A stretch of DNA of 64,000 nt from an uncultured Verrucomicrobiota bacterium (GTDB lineage: Bacteria; Verrucomicrobiota; Verrucomicrobiia; Limisphaerales; UBA9464): NCBI GenBank assembly GCA_903907995.1, contig CAIVQH010000024.1, forward strand, positions 1-64,000, in the 5' to 3' direction. A model generated the notes under the pieces. The model searched no databases. It had not been told where the DNA came from and saw nothing but the letters and a program-made list of their open reading frames with translations. The position numbers and the translations under genes are program-made. Each line of letters starts with the position of its first letter. Position 1 is the stretch's first letter. Shown here piece by piece: positions 41,631 to 51,077 of this stretch.

Positions 41631-42550
41631 CCGCGCCGATCCTGCTCGCCGGCCCGACCGCCTCGGGCAAATCCACCGTGGCCCTGGCGCTGGCCGAAGC
41701 GATCGGCGGCGAAATCATCTCGGTGGATTCCATGCAGGTCTATCGCGGCCTCGACCTCGGCACCGCCAAGCCCACCGCCGCCGAACGCCAACGGGTGCCG
41801 CATCACCTCATCGACGTGACGGAGCTCACGGACGCCTTCGACTCCGCAAAATTTCTCGCCCTCGCCCACGCGGCGGTGAATGACATCCGGCAGCGCGCTC
41901 GCGTACCGATCCTGTGCGGTGGTACCGGGCTTTATTTCAACGTGTGGCTGAACGGTCTCGGCGATTCGCCGCCGCCCGATCCCGTCCTGCGCGCCGAACT
42001 GGAAGCGAAGCCTCTGCCGGAGCTGCTCGACGAGCTGGCGCGTCAGGACCTGGTCACCTTCGACGAGATCGACCTGAACAACCGCCGCCGCGTGGTGCGC
42101 GCGGTCGAGGTGATCCGGATCACGGGCCGGCCCTTTTCCCTGCAACGCGCCGCGTGGCCCGAACGCGCTCCCGCCCTCGCCGGCCGCAGTTTCGGCCTGC
42201 TGCGCAACCGCGAGGACCTGCACCGGCGCATCAACCGGCGCGTGGACGAGATGTTCGCCGCCGGCCTCATCGAGGAGACGCGTGGCCTGCTCACGCGTGG
42301 CCTGGAAGCAAATCGCACCGCCATGCAGGCGATCGGTTACCGGCAGGTCGTCGAACACCTGCGCGGCGAACGGGGCCGGCTGGAAACCATCGAGTTGGTG
42401 AAACAGCGCACGCGACAGTTCGCAAAGCGCCAGGCCACGTGGTTTCGCGGGCAACTCGATTTGGACTGGCTGGAAGTCGCTCCCGCGGAAGCGCCCGAAG
42501 CAACCGCGCAACGGCTTCAGCAAAAGCTCACTGCCAGTGCCAATCGCTGA
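41627..42550 (+). CDS. miaA: tRNA dimethylallyltransferase
   Basis: This 307-aa enzyme transfers a dimethylallyl group to A37 of tRNAs reading codons that start with U. The P-loop is AGPTASGKST at about residues 8-17, with SVDSMQVYRGLDLGTAKP, HHLIDV, LCGGTGLYF, NRRRVVRAVEVI and QRTRQFAKRQATWFR. Length is normal. It is translationally coupled to lspA by ATGA. A C-terminal extension (LEVAPAEAPEATAQRL) is short. Confidence 0.95.
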   Translation: MTAPILLAGPTASGKSTVALALAEAIGGEIISVDSMQVYRGLDLGTAKPTAAERQRVPHHLIDVTELTDAFDSAKFLALAHAAVNDIRQRARVPILCGGTGLYFNVWLNGLGDSPPPDPVLRAELEAKPLPELLDELARQDLVTFDEIDLNNRRRVVRAVEVIRITGRPFSLQRAAWPERAPALAGRSFGLLRNREDLHRRINRRVDEMFAAGLIEETRGLLTRGLEANRTAMQAIGYRQVVEHLRGERGRLETIELVKQRTRQFAKRQATWFRGQLDLDWLEVAPAEAPEATAQRLQQKLTASANR

Positions 42551-42570
42551 AGAGGAGAGGCCGAAGGAAC

Positions 42571-42605
42571 GAAAAACCCGGCGGGCTCTTGCGAACGCCG
42601 CCGGG
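42571..42605 (-). terminator. Intrinsic terminator of the coiled-coil pair
   Basis: On the minus strand CCCGGCGG and CCGCCGGG form a stem with a 13-base loop, followed by TTTTTCG. It lies between the miaA stop and the end of the convergent gene at 42713, and fits as the terminator of the latter. Confidence 0.75.
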
Positions 42606-42712
42606 CACAGGAGGAACCGAGGCTAAGACCTCTTACAACGTGATCACCTTATTGAAATCCCTCCAACAGTCAAATCAGGTTTTCTACGTATGCGATCCAA
42701 TCGGCATGAACG

Positions 42713-43189
42713 TTATCGTTGGCGTAGGTAGTTATACGTCAATCCCCAGAGAACTGCCAACAGGGTGAGAAACAGGAAAATGAAGCGGTTTCGCGCCACC
42801 CGCCGCTCTTTTCGCAAGGGGCGCAGGCCATGAATGCTTCCCGCCGCCAGCATTTTGGCCATGGCGGGATTGTTGCCGCCGGGACCGCTCAGGTGGTTCC
42901 TCAGGCTCTGCCACGCGGCCAGCAGGTCGAACTTGCGTACACCCCGGTCATTGAAATGGCTGTCGGGACCCTGGGAATCCGTGGTCGGTGCCTTGGCGGA
43001 GGCCCGGGGCGGTGCAAAGGGCTGCGAGTTTGACGAAGTGGCGGGCACCGGTTCCTTGGGTTTTGCAGGGACAGGCTTGGGGACTTCGGTCGCGAGCTTC
43101 TGCAGCTCGGCCTCAAGCCTGGCCATCTGCTGGTTCAGCTCCCGTTCCCGGGAGGCCAGCGGGTCCGCGTTTTTTTCAAAGAGTGGCAT
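42713..43189 (-). CDS. Tail-anchored coiled-coil protein 1, unknown function
   Basis: This 158-aa protein starts at ATG 43189. An N-terminal coiled coil (RERELNQQMARLEAELQKLA) is followed by a Pro/Ser-rich linker and a positively charged region (HGLRPLRKERRVARNRF). It ends with a single C-terminal membrane helix (IFLFLTLLAVLWGLTYNYL), so the bulk should face the cytoplasm. It is 44 bases downstream of a gene with the same architecture at 43234. Function unrecognised; such pairs may form membrane complexes. Confidence 0.65.
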   Translation of the reverse strand: MPLFEKNADPLASRERELNQQMARLEAELQKLATEVPKPVPAKPKEPVPATSSNSQPFAPPRASAKAPTTDSQGPDSHFNDRGVRKFDLLAAWQSLRNHLSGPGGNNPAMAKMLAAGSIHGLRPLRKERRVARNRFIFLFLTLLAVLWGLTYNYLRQR

Positions 43190-43233
43190 GGCTGGAAGGG
43201 GCCTGCGCAATCAGTGGCCCGGGCGTGGTGGCA

Positions 43234-43866
43234 TCAGTGACGGAAAACATACGCCAGCACCCCCACCAGAAGCACGGCGACGGCGAGCGGCCACGTGAGG
43301 GCCAGCCCGAGCTTGAGCAGCCGGCCCAGGGGCAGGTCGGCCAGCGAGGCCGCCTCGTTCACGGACTTTTCGTCGGCCGTGACCGGGGTGGTCTTGCCGT
43401 CGAGCACCGGCCACTTCAGCCGGGCGCCATTGAATTCCATGCGCGCGTTCTCAATTACCGTCAGGGCACGGGTGAGTTCCTGTTCCCAGTTTTCATCGGT
43501 CCATGCCTTGTCGCTCAGCGGCTCCAGAGTGCCGTTGGCGGCCCGCAGGCCGTCGAGCGTGCGGGCGAGCTGCTCGGCCTGGCGGCGGGCGTCGAGTTCC
43601 GCCTTTTCGAGCAGGCCCACACCGCGCGTGAGCTGCTGGCGCATCTCGGCCAGCCCGAGCGTGAATTCTGTGCGGCGACGGCGCATCTCCTCGAGCGAGG
43701 CCCGGGCGCGCTCCAGCTGCTCCTGCGTCTCGCGCAGTTTGGCGAGCTGCTGCTGGGTGCCGGTCAGCTGGGCGTCCAGCTCCTCACGCGACGGGGCGCG
43801 CCCGCCGGGGGCCGGCCGCGTCTGGCCGTAGTCCGTGTCTTCAAAATCGGTTCCTTCAAAACCCAC
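43234..43866 (-). CDS. Tail-anchored coiled-coil protein 2, unknown function
   Basis: This 210-aa protein is read from GTG 43866 (VGFEGTDFED); a longer frame upstream is not supported. After an acidic N-terminus there is a long coiled coil (about residues 30-125: REELDAQLTGTQQQLAKLRE and LERARASLEEMRRRR), then a region WTDENWEQELTRALTVIENA. It ends with a C-terminal membrane helix (LGLALTWPLAVAVLLVGVLAYV). It matches the architecture of its neighbour but not its sequence. Function unrecognised. Confidence 0.65.
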   Translation of the reverse strand: MGFEGTDFEDTDYGQTRPAPGGRAPSREELDAQLTGTQQQLAKLRETQEQLERARASLEEMRRRRTEFTLGLAEMRQQLTRGVGLLEKAELDARRQAEQLARTLDGLRAANGTLEPLSDKAWTDENWEQELTRALTVIENARMEFNGARLKWPVLDGKTTPVTADEKSVNEAASLADLPLGRLLKLGLALTWPLAVAVLLVGVLAYVFRH

Positions 43867-43941
43867 GGGGCAAGGATGCGCGCGAGAACGTGGACTGCCA
43901 ACGCACAATTGCTCACAACGCCACTTTGCCACCTGGCACCG

Positions 43942-45495
43942 TCATTTTCCCGCCGGCTGGCGGTGTTCGTTGCGCAGGATGATGACAGGCAGGCTGGCCT
44001 TCTCCCACATGTCCATGAGGAAGGTCGGCACCGGGGTGGGCCCGTGAATGTAGGAGCCGAGCACGATGTCGTCGTCGCCGTCGCCGTCGATGTCGCCGGC
44101 GTCCAGCGTGATCCAGCGGCCCGTCATGCACTGGGAAAAGGTCGAGGGACGGAACTGGTTGTTCCCGAGGTTTTCAAGGTACACGAAGCTTTCGCGTGGC
44201 GCGCTGTCGTAGGCGGGGAAGAAGGAGACCGCCGCGATGTCGAGATCGCCGTCGCCATCGAAGTCCCGCGCGACCGCCTTGTAGGCGCCGTTCAGCGGAT
44301 AAAAATACGAATCCTTCCAGGTGCCATCGGCCTGCGAGGCGTAGATGCGCACGCCATGGCAGCGCTTGGGCGGGGAGTGGAACTCGCCATTGTCGCCGTT
44401 CGTCACGAGGAAATCAGGCCGGCCATCGCCATTGAAGTCAGCCAGTTCAAAATGGCTGTGCCCGTAATAGGGCGGCTTTTGGAAGACAGTCTGGCGCACG
44501 AAGTTGCCCTTGCCGTCGTTCAGGAAGATATACAGCGCCTCGGTCTCCTGGGCGACCAGCACCGCGATGTCGGGCCGGCCGTCGCCGTTGAAGTCGGCGA
44601 CTTCCGTATGCAGGGCACCGGGCAGATTGAAGAGCACATGCTCGGTGAAGCCGCCGGCGGGCTGTGCCTCGTACCACGACATGCGGCCGAGATTGTTGCC
44701 GAAGCAGCTCACGAGCAAATCGGGCCGGCCATCGCCGTTCAGGTCCACCGAGTCGGCATCGGTGGTGCGGGGCAGTCCCGTGATAAGACGGTCCTTCAGC
44801 CGCAGGGTCGGGCCTTCCAGATTCAGCCGGAGCACTTCGCCGAGCGGCAGATCGGAGGGTAGAAAGCTGCCGATGCCGGCGGCGATCAGCGAGCCGTCCC
44901 GCTGGCGGAAGGAGGTGAGTGCATTGCTCAGGGAGAGGCTCGAAAGCACTTCCCCGTCGGCATCCAGCACCCGGACCATTTTCTCCCGGTTGTCGGCCAC
45001 CAGGATCTGGTGCGAACCGCCCAATATTTTCACCGCCGTGGTGGCCGGCTGCGCCGAGCGGAACTTCGGGATGATTGTCTTGAACCCGGTCAGCCCGATG
45101 GTGATGGGCGCGTGATCCGCCTCTGGCAGCGGCGTTTCGGGTGCCCCATCGAGGTAGAACTTGGCCAGGGTCAGCCACTGCTCCTCGGTGATCACCGGCT
45201 TCAGTGGGATGCGCTGGTTCTCGCGCAGCAGGATAACGTTGGTGCTGCGATCCAGCTCCGGCGTGGTGAAGCCGAGCCGGTATTTCATGCGCGGCAAGAT
45301 CTGGTCAAACCACGTCTTGCGATCCACCGCATCCGGCTCCGGGAAGAGATGGCAGGTGGTGCAGTAGGCGTGCGCCAGGCGGGCCCCCTCGCCAAAACCC
45401 ACGGGGCCGATCAGGTTGCCTGTCCCTCCCTCTGCCGCCCACAGCGGCAACCCTGACAGCAGGATCAGGAACACACTTAAACGGGCGCGGCGCAC
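43942..45495 (-). CDS. Exported VCBS/FG-GAP repeat protein with a c-type haem site
   Basis: This 517-aa protein has signal MRRARLSVFLILLSGLPLWAA. Near the mature N-terminus is CTTCHLFPEPD, a CxxCH haem-binding site in a cytochrome-like segment. The rest is a beta-propeller of FG-GAP/VCBS repeats with calcium-binding Asp-Gly loops: DLNGDGRPDLLVS, DFNGDGRPDIAVL, DFNGDGRPDFLVT, DFDGDGDLDIAAV, DIDGDGDDDIVLG. This combination is common in PVC bacteria. It is likely periplasmic or surface-bound, with an unknown substrate. The intrinsic terminator at 45533 lies upstream of its start and belongs to the next gene. Confidence 0.87.
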   Translation of the reverse strand: MRRARLSVFLILLSGLPLWAAEGGTGNLIGPVGFGEGARLAHAYCTTCHLFPEPDAVDRKTWFDQILPRMKYRLGFTTPELDRSTNVILLRENQRIPLKPVITEEQWLTLAKFYLDGAPETPLPEADHAPITIGLTGFKTIIPKFRSAQPATTAVKILGGSHQILVADNREKMVRVLDADGEVLSSLSLSNALTSFRQRDGSLIAAGIGSFLPSDLPLGEVLRLNLEGPTLRLKDRLITGLPRTTDADSVDLNGDGRPDLLVSCFGNNLGRMSWYEAQPAGGFTEHVLFNLPGALHTEVADFNGDGRPDIAVLVAQETEALYIFLNDGKGNFVRQTVFQKPPYYGHSHFELADFNGDGRPDFLVTNGDNGEFHSPPKRCHGVRIYASQADGTWKDSYFYPLNGAYKAVARDFDGDGDLDIAAVSFFPAYDSAPRESFVYLENLGNNQFRPSTFSQCMTGRWITLDAGDIDGDGDDDIVLGSYIHGPTPVPTFLMDMWEKASLPVIILRNEHRQPAGK

Positions 45496-45532
45496 ACAAA
45501 CAATTCTGGCCTCAAAACGCGGGTATGAAAAT

Positions 45533-45565
45533 TAAAAAGGGGCCGGGGATAGAATCCCCGGCCCC
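45533..45565 (-). terminator. Strong intrinsic terminator after the PA14/Ig protein gene
   Basis: On the minus strand GGGGCCGGGGAT and ATCCCCGGCCCC form a perfect 12-bp stem with a 3-base loop, followed by TTTTTAAT. It lies just after the stop at 45587 and separates this gene from the VCBS gene. Confidence 0.88.
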
Positions 45566-45586
45566 CTGAATCAGTTCAGACCAAAC

Positions 45587-48500
45587 TCAGTTCGAGCTTC
45601 GGTAGAACGTATGTGCCGCCGCTCCCGTATTCGGAGTGTACGGGCTGGTGGCGCCGGCAACCGCCGTGTAAGGACCAGCTGGGTCGGTCGCACTGGTAAG
45701 GGTGCCAGTGTACGTGATCTTGCCATCCGCACCGATGGAAACCGTCGGCAGGGCAACAGAGCCGCCGACTTTGTAGAACATCAGGAAGTCGAGGTCAGGC
45801 CCGCCGACAGTGATGGTGAAACGAACGGTGGTGTTGGCACCGAGCGTGAAGGAGGCCAGCTTGGTCGGGTCGCTCGGATCCTTGAACGGGATATAGTCGT
45901 CCGAGCTCCAGGCGCCGGTGCCATCGGTGAGGATGCTGCCGAGGACCGTGGTCGCCGCATTGGTCTTGGTGATGTCACCGGTCACGAGCGAGAGGCTCAC
46001 ACCGACGTTCGTCACACCACGGCCGTCCTGGCCGACACCGGCCACGGCATTGTACGTCCCGGCCGGGAAGTCGCGGGTGTACTGATACCATTCGCCCGCG
46101 TCACCCCAGCCGATCTTGTGGTTCTGCACAATCGTGATGCTGCCACGGTCGCTGTTGCCGGCGTCGTTGAGGACGTCGACATTGCCGAACGCCTCAGGAG
46201 CGGTCGGGAAGGCATTCGTCGTCGTGCCATCGTCAGTGATGTAACCATTACGATAGGCGTTGCCATTGGCGGACGGGTCTGCGGTGGACTGACCCACCAG
46301 ATGGAAGTCGATGCCGGGCAGACCGTCGAGGCCGTAGTACACGTTCGTACCAAGCGGCATGACGCTGGCTGCGGGCAGGGTCTTGCCGCCGCCGTAGTTG
46401 TAGTCTTCGGCCTCGATGACGAACGCGCCATTCATGATCGCGCGGACATCATCATCCGGGAAGCTGGTGACCGTCCCGTTGGCGTTGGAAACAGACACAT
46501 AGTAATCACCCACCGCGCCAGGACCGGCGTTGGGGATCGTCAGAGTCGCATTGGTCGCATTGGCAACGGGCTGCTTGCTCTGATACCACTGGTAGGTGAC
46601 CGGCGACGCTGATTCGACCGTCGCCGTGAAGGTAACGGTGTCACCCATGTTGAAGTGCGTGCCCGTCGGGCGAGCCGTGATGATCGGAGGCAGGGCGGTG
46701 ACGTCCACGTAGGTGCCGATGAGGTCGCCCTTCAGCGCGGTGGGACCATCCGTCGGGTCAGGATCCGAGGCCAGCTTGAACGTGGCCGTGTTGTCGTCTC
46801 CGCCGCCGCCTTCATGGTGGAAGCTCTCGATGTAGTAGCGCTTGCCCTTGGTCAGGGTGATGTTCCCACCACCGGGCGCAGTCGGCCAGGTGCCGGTGCC
46901 GTCCGTGTCGGAACGCTTCGAGGCAAAGTCGGCGCCGCTGTTGCCAGCTCCCGTCGCCACCCAGTCTCCCGCGTTGGACCAAGCTGTCTCACGCGCGATT
47001 TCCTGCCGGTTCGCCGGGCTGTCGTCGGTGCTCAGGAAAAGCACGCCATGGTCGTCCGAGGAGAAGAAGAACACGTAGTCGCCCGTGGTCGCCGGGGTGA
47101 AATATCCCGCGATATGATCGCTGAAGTTGTCAACGTTCGGCGAGGTCGCGGGATAATAGAACTGCGTCAGAACCGCCGTGACGGTCGGCAGATCGGTGAG
47201 GTAACCACCCGTGATGAACGCATCCACGTCGTCCGTGGTGTTTTCCCAGCGCGCGTAGTTCAAGAGGCCGGTGTGGAACTTGAGCGAGTTGTAGGTGGCC
47301 GTGTTCGGGGTGAGCGCGTTGCCGGCGAGGTCCGTGGCCCCGGTCACCGTCACGGTGTACAGGGTGGCTTCCGTCTGCTTGGAGGTGGTGAGCACCACGG
47401 CCAGCTGGGAGGGTGCGACTGCCGCAGACGACACCGTCACGCCGCCACTGACCTTGTAGGTCGCGGTGCTCAGCTTGTTGGTGTCCATCTTCTCGTCGAA
47501 CGTCAGCGTGATCGTCGTGAGGGCATCACCCGGGTTTCCGTCACCGCCGGAGGCGACGAACGTGGGGGGAATGTTGTCCGAGCTGATCGTCAGGACAGCC
47601 TCCGCGCTGGTGTACTTCTTGCCGGCAATGGTAACGACGCAGCGGAATTTGGCTCCGTTGTCGCTGGTCGCAACGGTGGGAATGCTGTAGGTTTCGGAGT
47701 CGGAACCGTCATCCGCGAAGCCATCGGCATTGGCATCCACAAACGGGATGTCCACGTCGTTGCGCTGCCACTGGTAAGTGACACCCGGATGCAGGGCTTC
47801 CGCACCGGTTTCCGAACCGGTGGCAACACCGCCCGGCACCACGAGCGTTCCGTCCTGAACCAAGTCGGCCGGAAGGACGATCACCTTGGTGGTGAACGAG
47901 ACCGGACGGGCTTGGAAGATCGTCTGGCTCAGCGGCTGCGTCGAAATCGCAGTCGCATCGGGCGCGTCAACGCTGATTACGCTGCCGGTCAATGTGGAGG
48001 GATCGCTATCGGCCGGCAGACCGCCCGCGACGTCGCTCGCGAGCAACATGGTCACACTGGTGTTATCACCGCCGCCACCTTCGCGGTCGTAGGCCTCCGC
48101 ATAATACTTCGAGCCACTGAGAAGGTGGATGGTGTTGCCACCGGGCCACTTGGTGCCCGGGAACTGATCGGAGCGCTTGGAGGGCAGGTCGCTGGAGCCG
48201 CCGGAGCTGACCCATTGCAACGGGTTCGACCAGACGGTTTCCTCGGCGATGAGCTTCAGGTTGGCCGGGGTGGCGTCCGTGCTGAGGTACAAGGCACCGT
48301 GATCGTCCGTGGCAAAGAAGAAGACATAGTCACCCGTGACTGACGGATGAATGTAGCAGCTCAGCTTGGACAGATAATCCTCAACGTTCGGATTGGCCGA
48401 CTGCGGGGCGGTGAACGTGTCCAGGAACGTCGTCTCATCCGGACTGTTGGGGAAGTTCGGATTGGCGAAGGTTACGGGAACATTATACGGTTCGCCGGCG

Positions 48501-48670
48501 CCAGGAGCCCGGAAGATTTCGCGTTTGGCGGCGCCGGTGATTTCAGCGCCGAGCAGCGGGGCGCTCAGGGAGAGGCCCGCAATCGCGACGAGGGCCGCCC
48601 GGCCAAGAGTGCGGAGGGTACCGCCCGATGACGATGCCCTTGGCATCGTTGGTAATGAAGAATTACGCAT
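45587..48670 (-). CDS. Large exported protein with two PA14-like domains and Ig-like domains
   Basis: This 1027-aa protein has a long N-region and signal (LGRAALVAIAGLSLSAPLLGA). Two copies of a PA14-like module are recognisable by GDYVFFFATDDHGALYLSTD and GDYVFFFSSDDHGVLFLSTD, each followed by YYAEAYDREGGGGDN or YYIESFHHEGGGGDDN. Between and after them are Ig-like domains (PGVTYQWQRNDVDIPF, VTYQWYQSKQP), a Big_5-like domain (TITLTFDEKMDTN) and a carbohydrate-binding-like part (GWGDAGEWYQYTRDFPAGTY). It probably binds surface carbohydrates. ATG 48688 is an alternative start. Confidence 0.8.
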   Translation of the reverse strand: MRNSSLPTMPRASSSGGTLRTLGRAALVAIAGLSLSAPLLGAEITGAAKREIFRAPGAGEPYNVPVTFANPNFPNSPDETTFLDTFTAPQSANPNVEDYLSKLSCYIHPSVTGDYVFFFATDDHGALYLSTDATPANLKLIAEETVWSNPLQWVSSGGSSDLPSKRSDQFPGTKWPGGNTIHLLSGSKYYAEAYDREGGGGDNTSVTMLLASDVAGGLPADSDPSTLTGSVISVDAPDATAISTQPLSQTIFQARPVSFTTKVIVLPADLVQDGTLVVPGGVATGSETGAEALHPGVTYQWQRNDVDIPFVDANADGFADDGSDSETYSIPTVATSDNGAKFRCVVTIAGKKYTSAEAVLTISSDNIPPTFVASGGDGNPGDALTTITLTFDEKMDTNKLSTATYKVSGGVTVSSAAVAPSQLAVVLTTSKQTEATLYTVTVTGATDLAGNALTPNTATYNSLKFHTGLLNYARWENTTDDVDAFITGGYLTDLPTVTAVLTQFYYPATSPNVDNFSDHIAGYFTPATTGDYVFFFSSDDHGVLFLSTDDSPANRQEIARETAWSNAGDWVATGAGNSGADFASKRSDTDGTGTWPTAPGGGNITLTKGKRYYIESFHHEGGGGDDNTATFKLASDPDPTDGPTALKGDLIGTYVDVTALPPIITARPTGTHFNMGDTVTFTATVESASPVTYQWYQSKQPVANATNATLTIPNAGPGAVGDYYVSVSNANGTVTSFPDDDVRAIMNGAFVIEAEDYNYGGGKTLPAASVMPLGTNVYYGLDGLPGIDFHLVGQSTADPSANGNAYRNGYITDDGTTTNAFPTAPEAFGNVDVLNDAGNSDRGSITIVQNHKIGWGDAGEWYQYTRDFPAGTYNAVAGVGQDGRGVTNVGVSLSLVTGDITKTNAATTVLGSILTDGTGAWSSDDYIPFKDPSDPTKLASFTLGANTTVRFTITVGGPDLDFLMFYKVGGSVALPTVSIGADGKITYTGTLTSATDPAGPYTAVAGATSPYTPNTGAAAHTFYRSSN

Positions 48671-48940
48671 AGTTTTTTCGGTCGACATGGTGAAAACGAT
48701 CAGAACACAGACGGCAGGCAACGGGCACACTCATGCCCGAAAAGGGTGACTTCAAACGCCGAGACCGGCTATTGAACCAACGTAAATACCATGGGGTGGG
48801 CTGAGCAGACCGGAATTGCCACGAAAGTGCAACACTTTATTGGCGGATTTACACGGAACGCACCAAAATCAACCAAAGGCTACGCAGGAAACACCTCGGC
48901 TGGGCGGGAAAGACGTCTGGGGGCCGCCCGAAACGGGCGA

Positions 48941-50209
48941 TCAGGCCGCCTTGGCCACGGATTTGGCGCAGACCAGCGGAGCGATCTCGCCCCGTACGGC
49001 GGCTCCGGTGATGGTCACGGTGCCGGCGGTGACCGAGCTGGGCACCTCGAACATCACGTCGCGCATCAGTCGCTCCATCTGGGCCCGCAGGGCGCGGGCG
49101 CCAGTACCCTTCTTGATCGCCAGGGCCGCGAGCTCGCGGATGGCCTCGTCGGTCACGACCAGTTCCACCCCGTCGAGCGCCAGCAGCTTGGCGAACTGCT
49201 TCACCAGGGCGCTTTTCGGCTCAGTCAGGATGCGGATCAGGTCGGCCTCGCCCAGTTCATCCAGCACGCTCACGACCGGGAGGCGGCCGATAAACTCGGG
49301 AATGAAGCCGTAACCGAGGAGATCTTCGGGCTCAATGCGCTTGAGCACTTCCGAAGTGGCAATCTTGGCCGCCTCGGCGGTGTCGGTCCCGGCGGCAAAA
49401 CCCATCACCCGCCGTCCCAGACGCCTTTGGATCACGCGTTCCAGCCCCACAAAGGCCCCGCCGCAGATGAACAGGATGTTGGTGGTGTCCACCCGGATAT
49501 ATTCCTGCTGCGGATGCTTGCGCCCGCCCTGCGGGGGCACGGCGCAGACGGTGCCTTCCAAAATCTTCAGCAACCCCTGCTGCACGCCCTCGCCCGAGAC
49601 GTCGCGGGTGATGGACACGTTCTCGGTCTTACGGGCGATCTTGTCGATCTCGTCGATGTAAACGATGCCCATCTGGGCGCGTTTCACGTCGTAATCCGCA
49701 TTTTGGAGCAGGCGGAGGATGATCGTCTCGACATCCTCGCCCACGTAGCCGGCCTCGGTGATGGAGGTGGCGTCAGCAATGGCGAAGGGCACGTCGATCA
49801 GTTTGGCGATGGTCTGGGCCAGCAGGGTCTTGCCGCAGCCGGTCGGGCCGACGAGCAGCACGTTGCTCTTCTGCAACTCGACCTCGTCCTCGCCTTCGGG
49901 GGTACCGGCAGCCACCTGGTTCAGCACCCGCTTGTAGTGGTTGTAAACCGCGACGCTGAGGCTCCGTTTCGCGTCGTCCTGACCGATGATATGTTCATCG
50001 AGCCGGCGCTTGATCTCAGCGGGCTTGGCCACCTGGAAGCGCTGCAGTTCCTTCTGGGATTCCTGCCGGAGCTCCTTGGCCAGCACGCCCTGGCACACCG
50101 CGACGCAGGAGTCGCAGATATAGACACCGGGGCCGGCGATGAGCTTTTTGACTTCTGCGCGGCTTTTGCCGCAGAAGCTGCACATCGTGATCTGGTTCGG
50201 ACGCGCCAT
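48941..50209 (-). CDS. clpX: ATP-dependent Clp protease, ATP-binding subunit ClpX
   Basis: This 422-aa AAA+ unfoldase feeds ssrA-tagged and other substrates to ClpP. The N-terminal zinc-binding domain has [11 protein letters not shown] and CDSCVAVC (C10, C13, C32, C35). Walker A is [13 protein letters not shown], Walker [13 protein letters not shown], the pore-1 loop lies in [12 protein letters not shown], and the C-terminal part has [10 protein letters not shown] and [12 protein letters not shown]. The IGF-like loop is the usual ClpP contact. It follows clpP by 45 bases in the same transcript. Confidence 0.96.
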   Translation of the reverse strand: MARPNQITMCSFCGKSRAEVKKLIAGPGVYICDSCVAVCQGVLAKELRQESQKELQRFQVAKPAEIKRRLDEHIIGQDDAKRSLSVAVYNHYKRVLNQVAAGTPEGEDEVELQKSNVLLVGPTGCGKTLLAQTIAKLIDVPFAIADATSITEAGYVGEDVETIILRLLQNADYDVKRAQMGIVYIDEIDKIARKTENVSITRDVSGEGVQQGLLKILEGTVCAVPPQGGRKHPQQEYIRVDTTNILFICGGAFVGLERVIQRRLGRRVMGFAAGTDTAEAAKIATSEVLKRIEPEDLLGYGFIPEFIGRLPVVSVLDELGEADLIRILTEPKSALVKQFAKLLALDGVELVVTDEAIRELAALAIKKGTGARALRAQMERLMRDVMFEVPSSVTAGTVTITGAAVRGEIAPLVCAKSVAKAA

Positions 50210-50254
50210 TCGGGTGCCAATATGCCAAAACTGGCCCGTTTGGCCAGCCTGTGC

Positions 50255-50926
50255 TTACTTGGGTTCCGGGGACTTGCCATCCTCCGGCACGGAAACCAGC
50301 CGGCCGGGCTTGTCCTCGAGAACCAGCGCCGGGACCTGGCGGCGGGAAGCCACCACCTCGTCCACGAGGCCGAACTGCTTGGCCTCCTCGGCGGTCATGA
50401 AGTTGTCGCGGTCACAGGCCTTCTCCACAACCTCGTAAGTCTGGCCGGTATGATGGCTGATGAGCGTGTTCAGCCGCTGCTTCAGGCGCAGCATGTACTT
50501 GACGCGGATTTCCACGTCGCTCGCCTGGCCTTCGGCCCCGCCGAGCACCTGGTGGATCATGATGTCGGCATTGGGCAGGGCGAAGCGCTTGCCCTTGGTG
50601 CCGGCGCACAGCAGCACGGCACCCATGCTGGCGGCCATGCCCACGCAGTAGGTGTTCACGTCGCAGGTGAGCCACTGCATGGTGTCGTAAATCGCGAGGC
50701 CGGCGGAAACGCTGCCACCCGGGGAGTTGATGTAGAAGTGGATATCCTTCTTCGGGTCGCTCATCTGCAGAAAGAGGAACTGGGCGACGATCACGTTGGC
50801 GACCATGTCGTCCACCGGCGTGCCGAGGAAAATGATGCGGTCCTTGAGCAGCCGGCTGTACAGGTCGTAGCCGCGTTCGCTGCGACCGTCCTGCTCAATG
50901 ACCATCGGGATGGAGAAATTCCGCAT
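50255..50926 (-). CDS. clpP: ATP-dependent Clp protease, proteolytic subunit ClpP
   Basis: This 223-aa serine peptidase forms the tetradecameric Clp chamber. The start at ATG 50926 gives [12 protein letters not shown]; an in-frame ATG 5 codons earlier also exists. The catalytic triad is Ser in [11 protein letters not shown], His in IMIHQVLGG and Asp in [20 protein letters not shown] and [19 protein letters not shown] are typical. A C-terminal extension ([16 protein letters not shown]) is a little longer than usual. clpX follows; the trigger factor gene often upstream is absent. Confidence 0.96.
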   Translation of the reverse strand: MRNFSIPMVIEQDGRSERGYDLYSRLLKDRIIFLGTPVDDMVANVIVAQFLFLQMSDPKKDIHFYINSPGGSVSAGLAIYDTMQWLTCDVNTYCVGMAASMGAVLLCAGTKGKRFALPNADIMIHQVLGGAEGQASDVEIRVKYMLRLKQRLNTLISHHTGQTYEVVEKACDRDNFMTAEEAKQFGLVDEVVASRRQVPALVLEDKPGRLVSVPEDGKSPEPK

Positions 50927-50996
50927 AGGCTGGTTTTTCAAAGTGGGCGGAAACTAGGAGCGGGCTCCGACAGCGTCAAGAAACCCGGGAATTACG

Positions 50997-51077
50997 AGTG
51001 ACGAATTTCGAATTTCGAGTGTGGGCCGCGATTCGTTGGGCGGTCCTCTCCATTCGAAACCCGAAATTCCCGTCACT
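50997..51077. repeat. Inverted repeat of the AATTTCGA type
   Basis: AGTGACGAATTTCGAATTTC near 50998 and an inverted imperfect copy near 51053-51077 (ending CCCGTCACT) flank 30 bases in the gap between clpP and the hydrolase gene. The second arm runs into the last codons of the hydrolase gene. Dispersed repeats of this kind are common in intergenic DNA; no protein or terminator function is evident. Confidence 0.45.

Noticed and set aside
46655-48343. 562-codon plus-strand frame opposite the PA14/Ig gene
   Set aside because: Arg/Gly/Val-rich antisense translation of a long GC-rich gene, no family.
48791-51001. 736-codon plus-strand frame opposite clpX and clpP
   Set aside because: It spans two complete, conserved genes on the other strand and has no recognisable motif.
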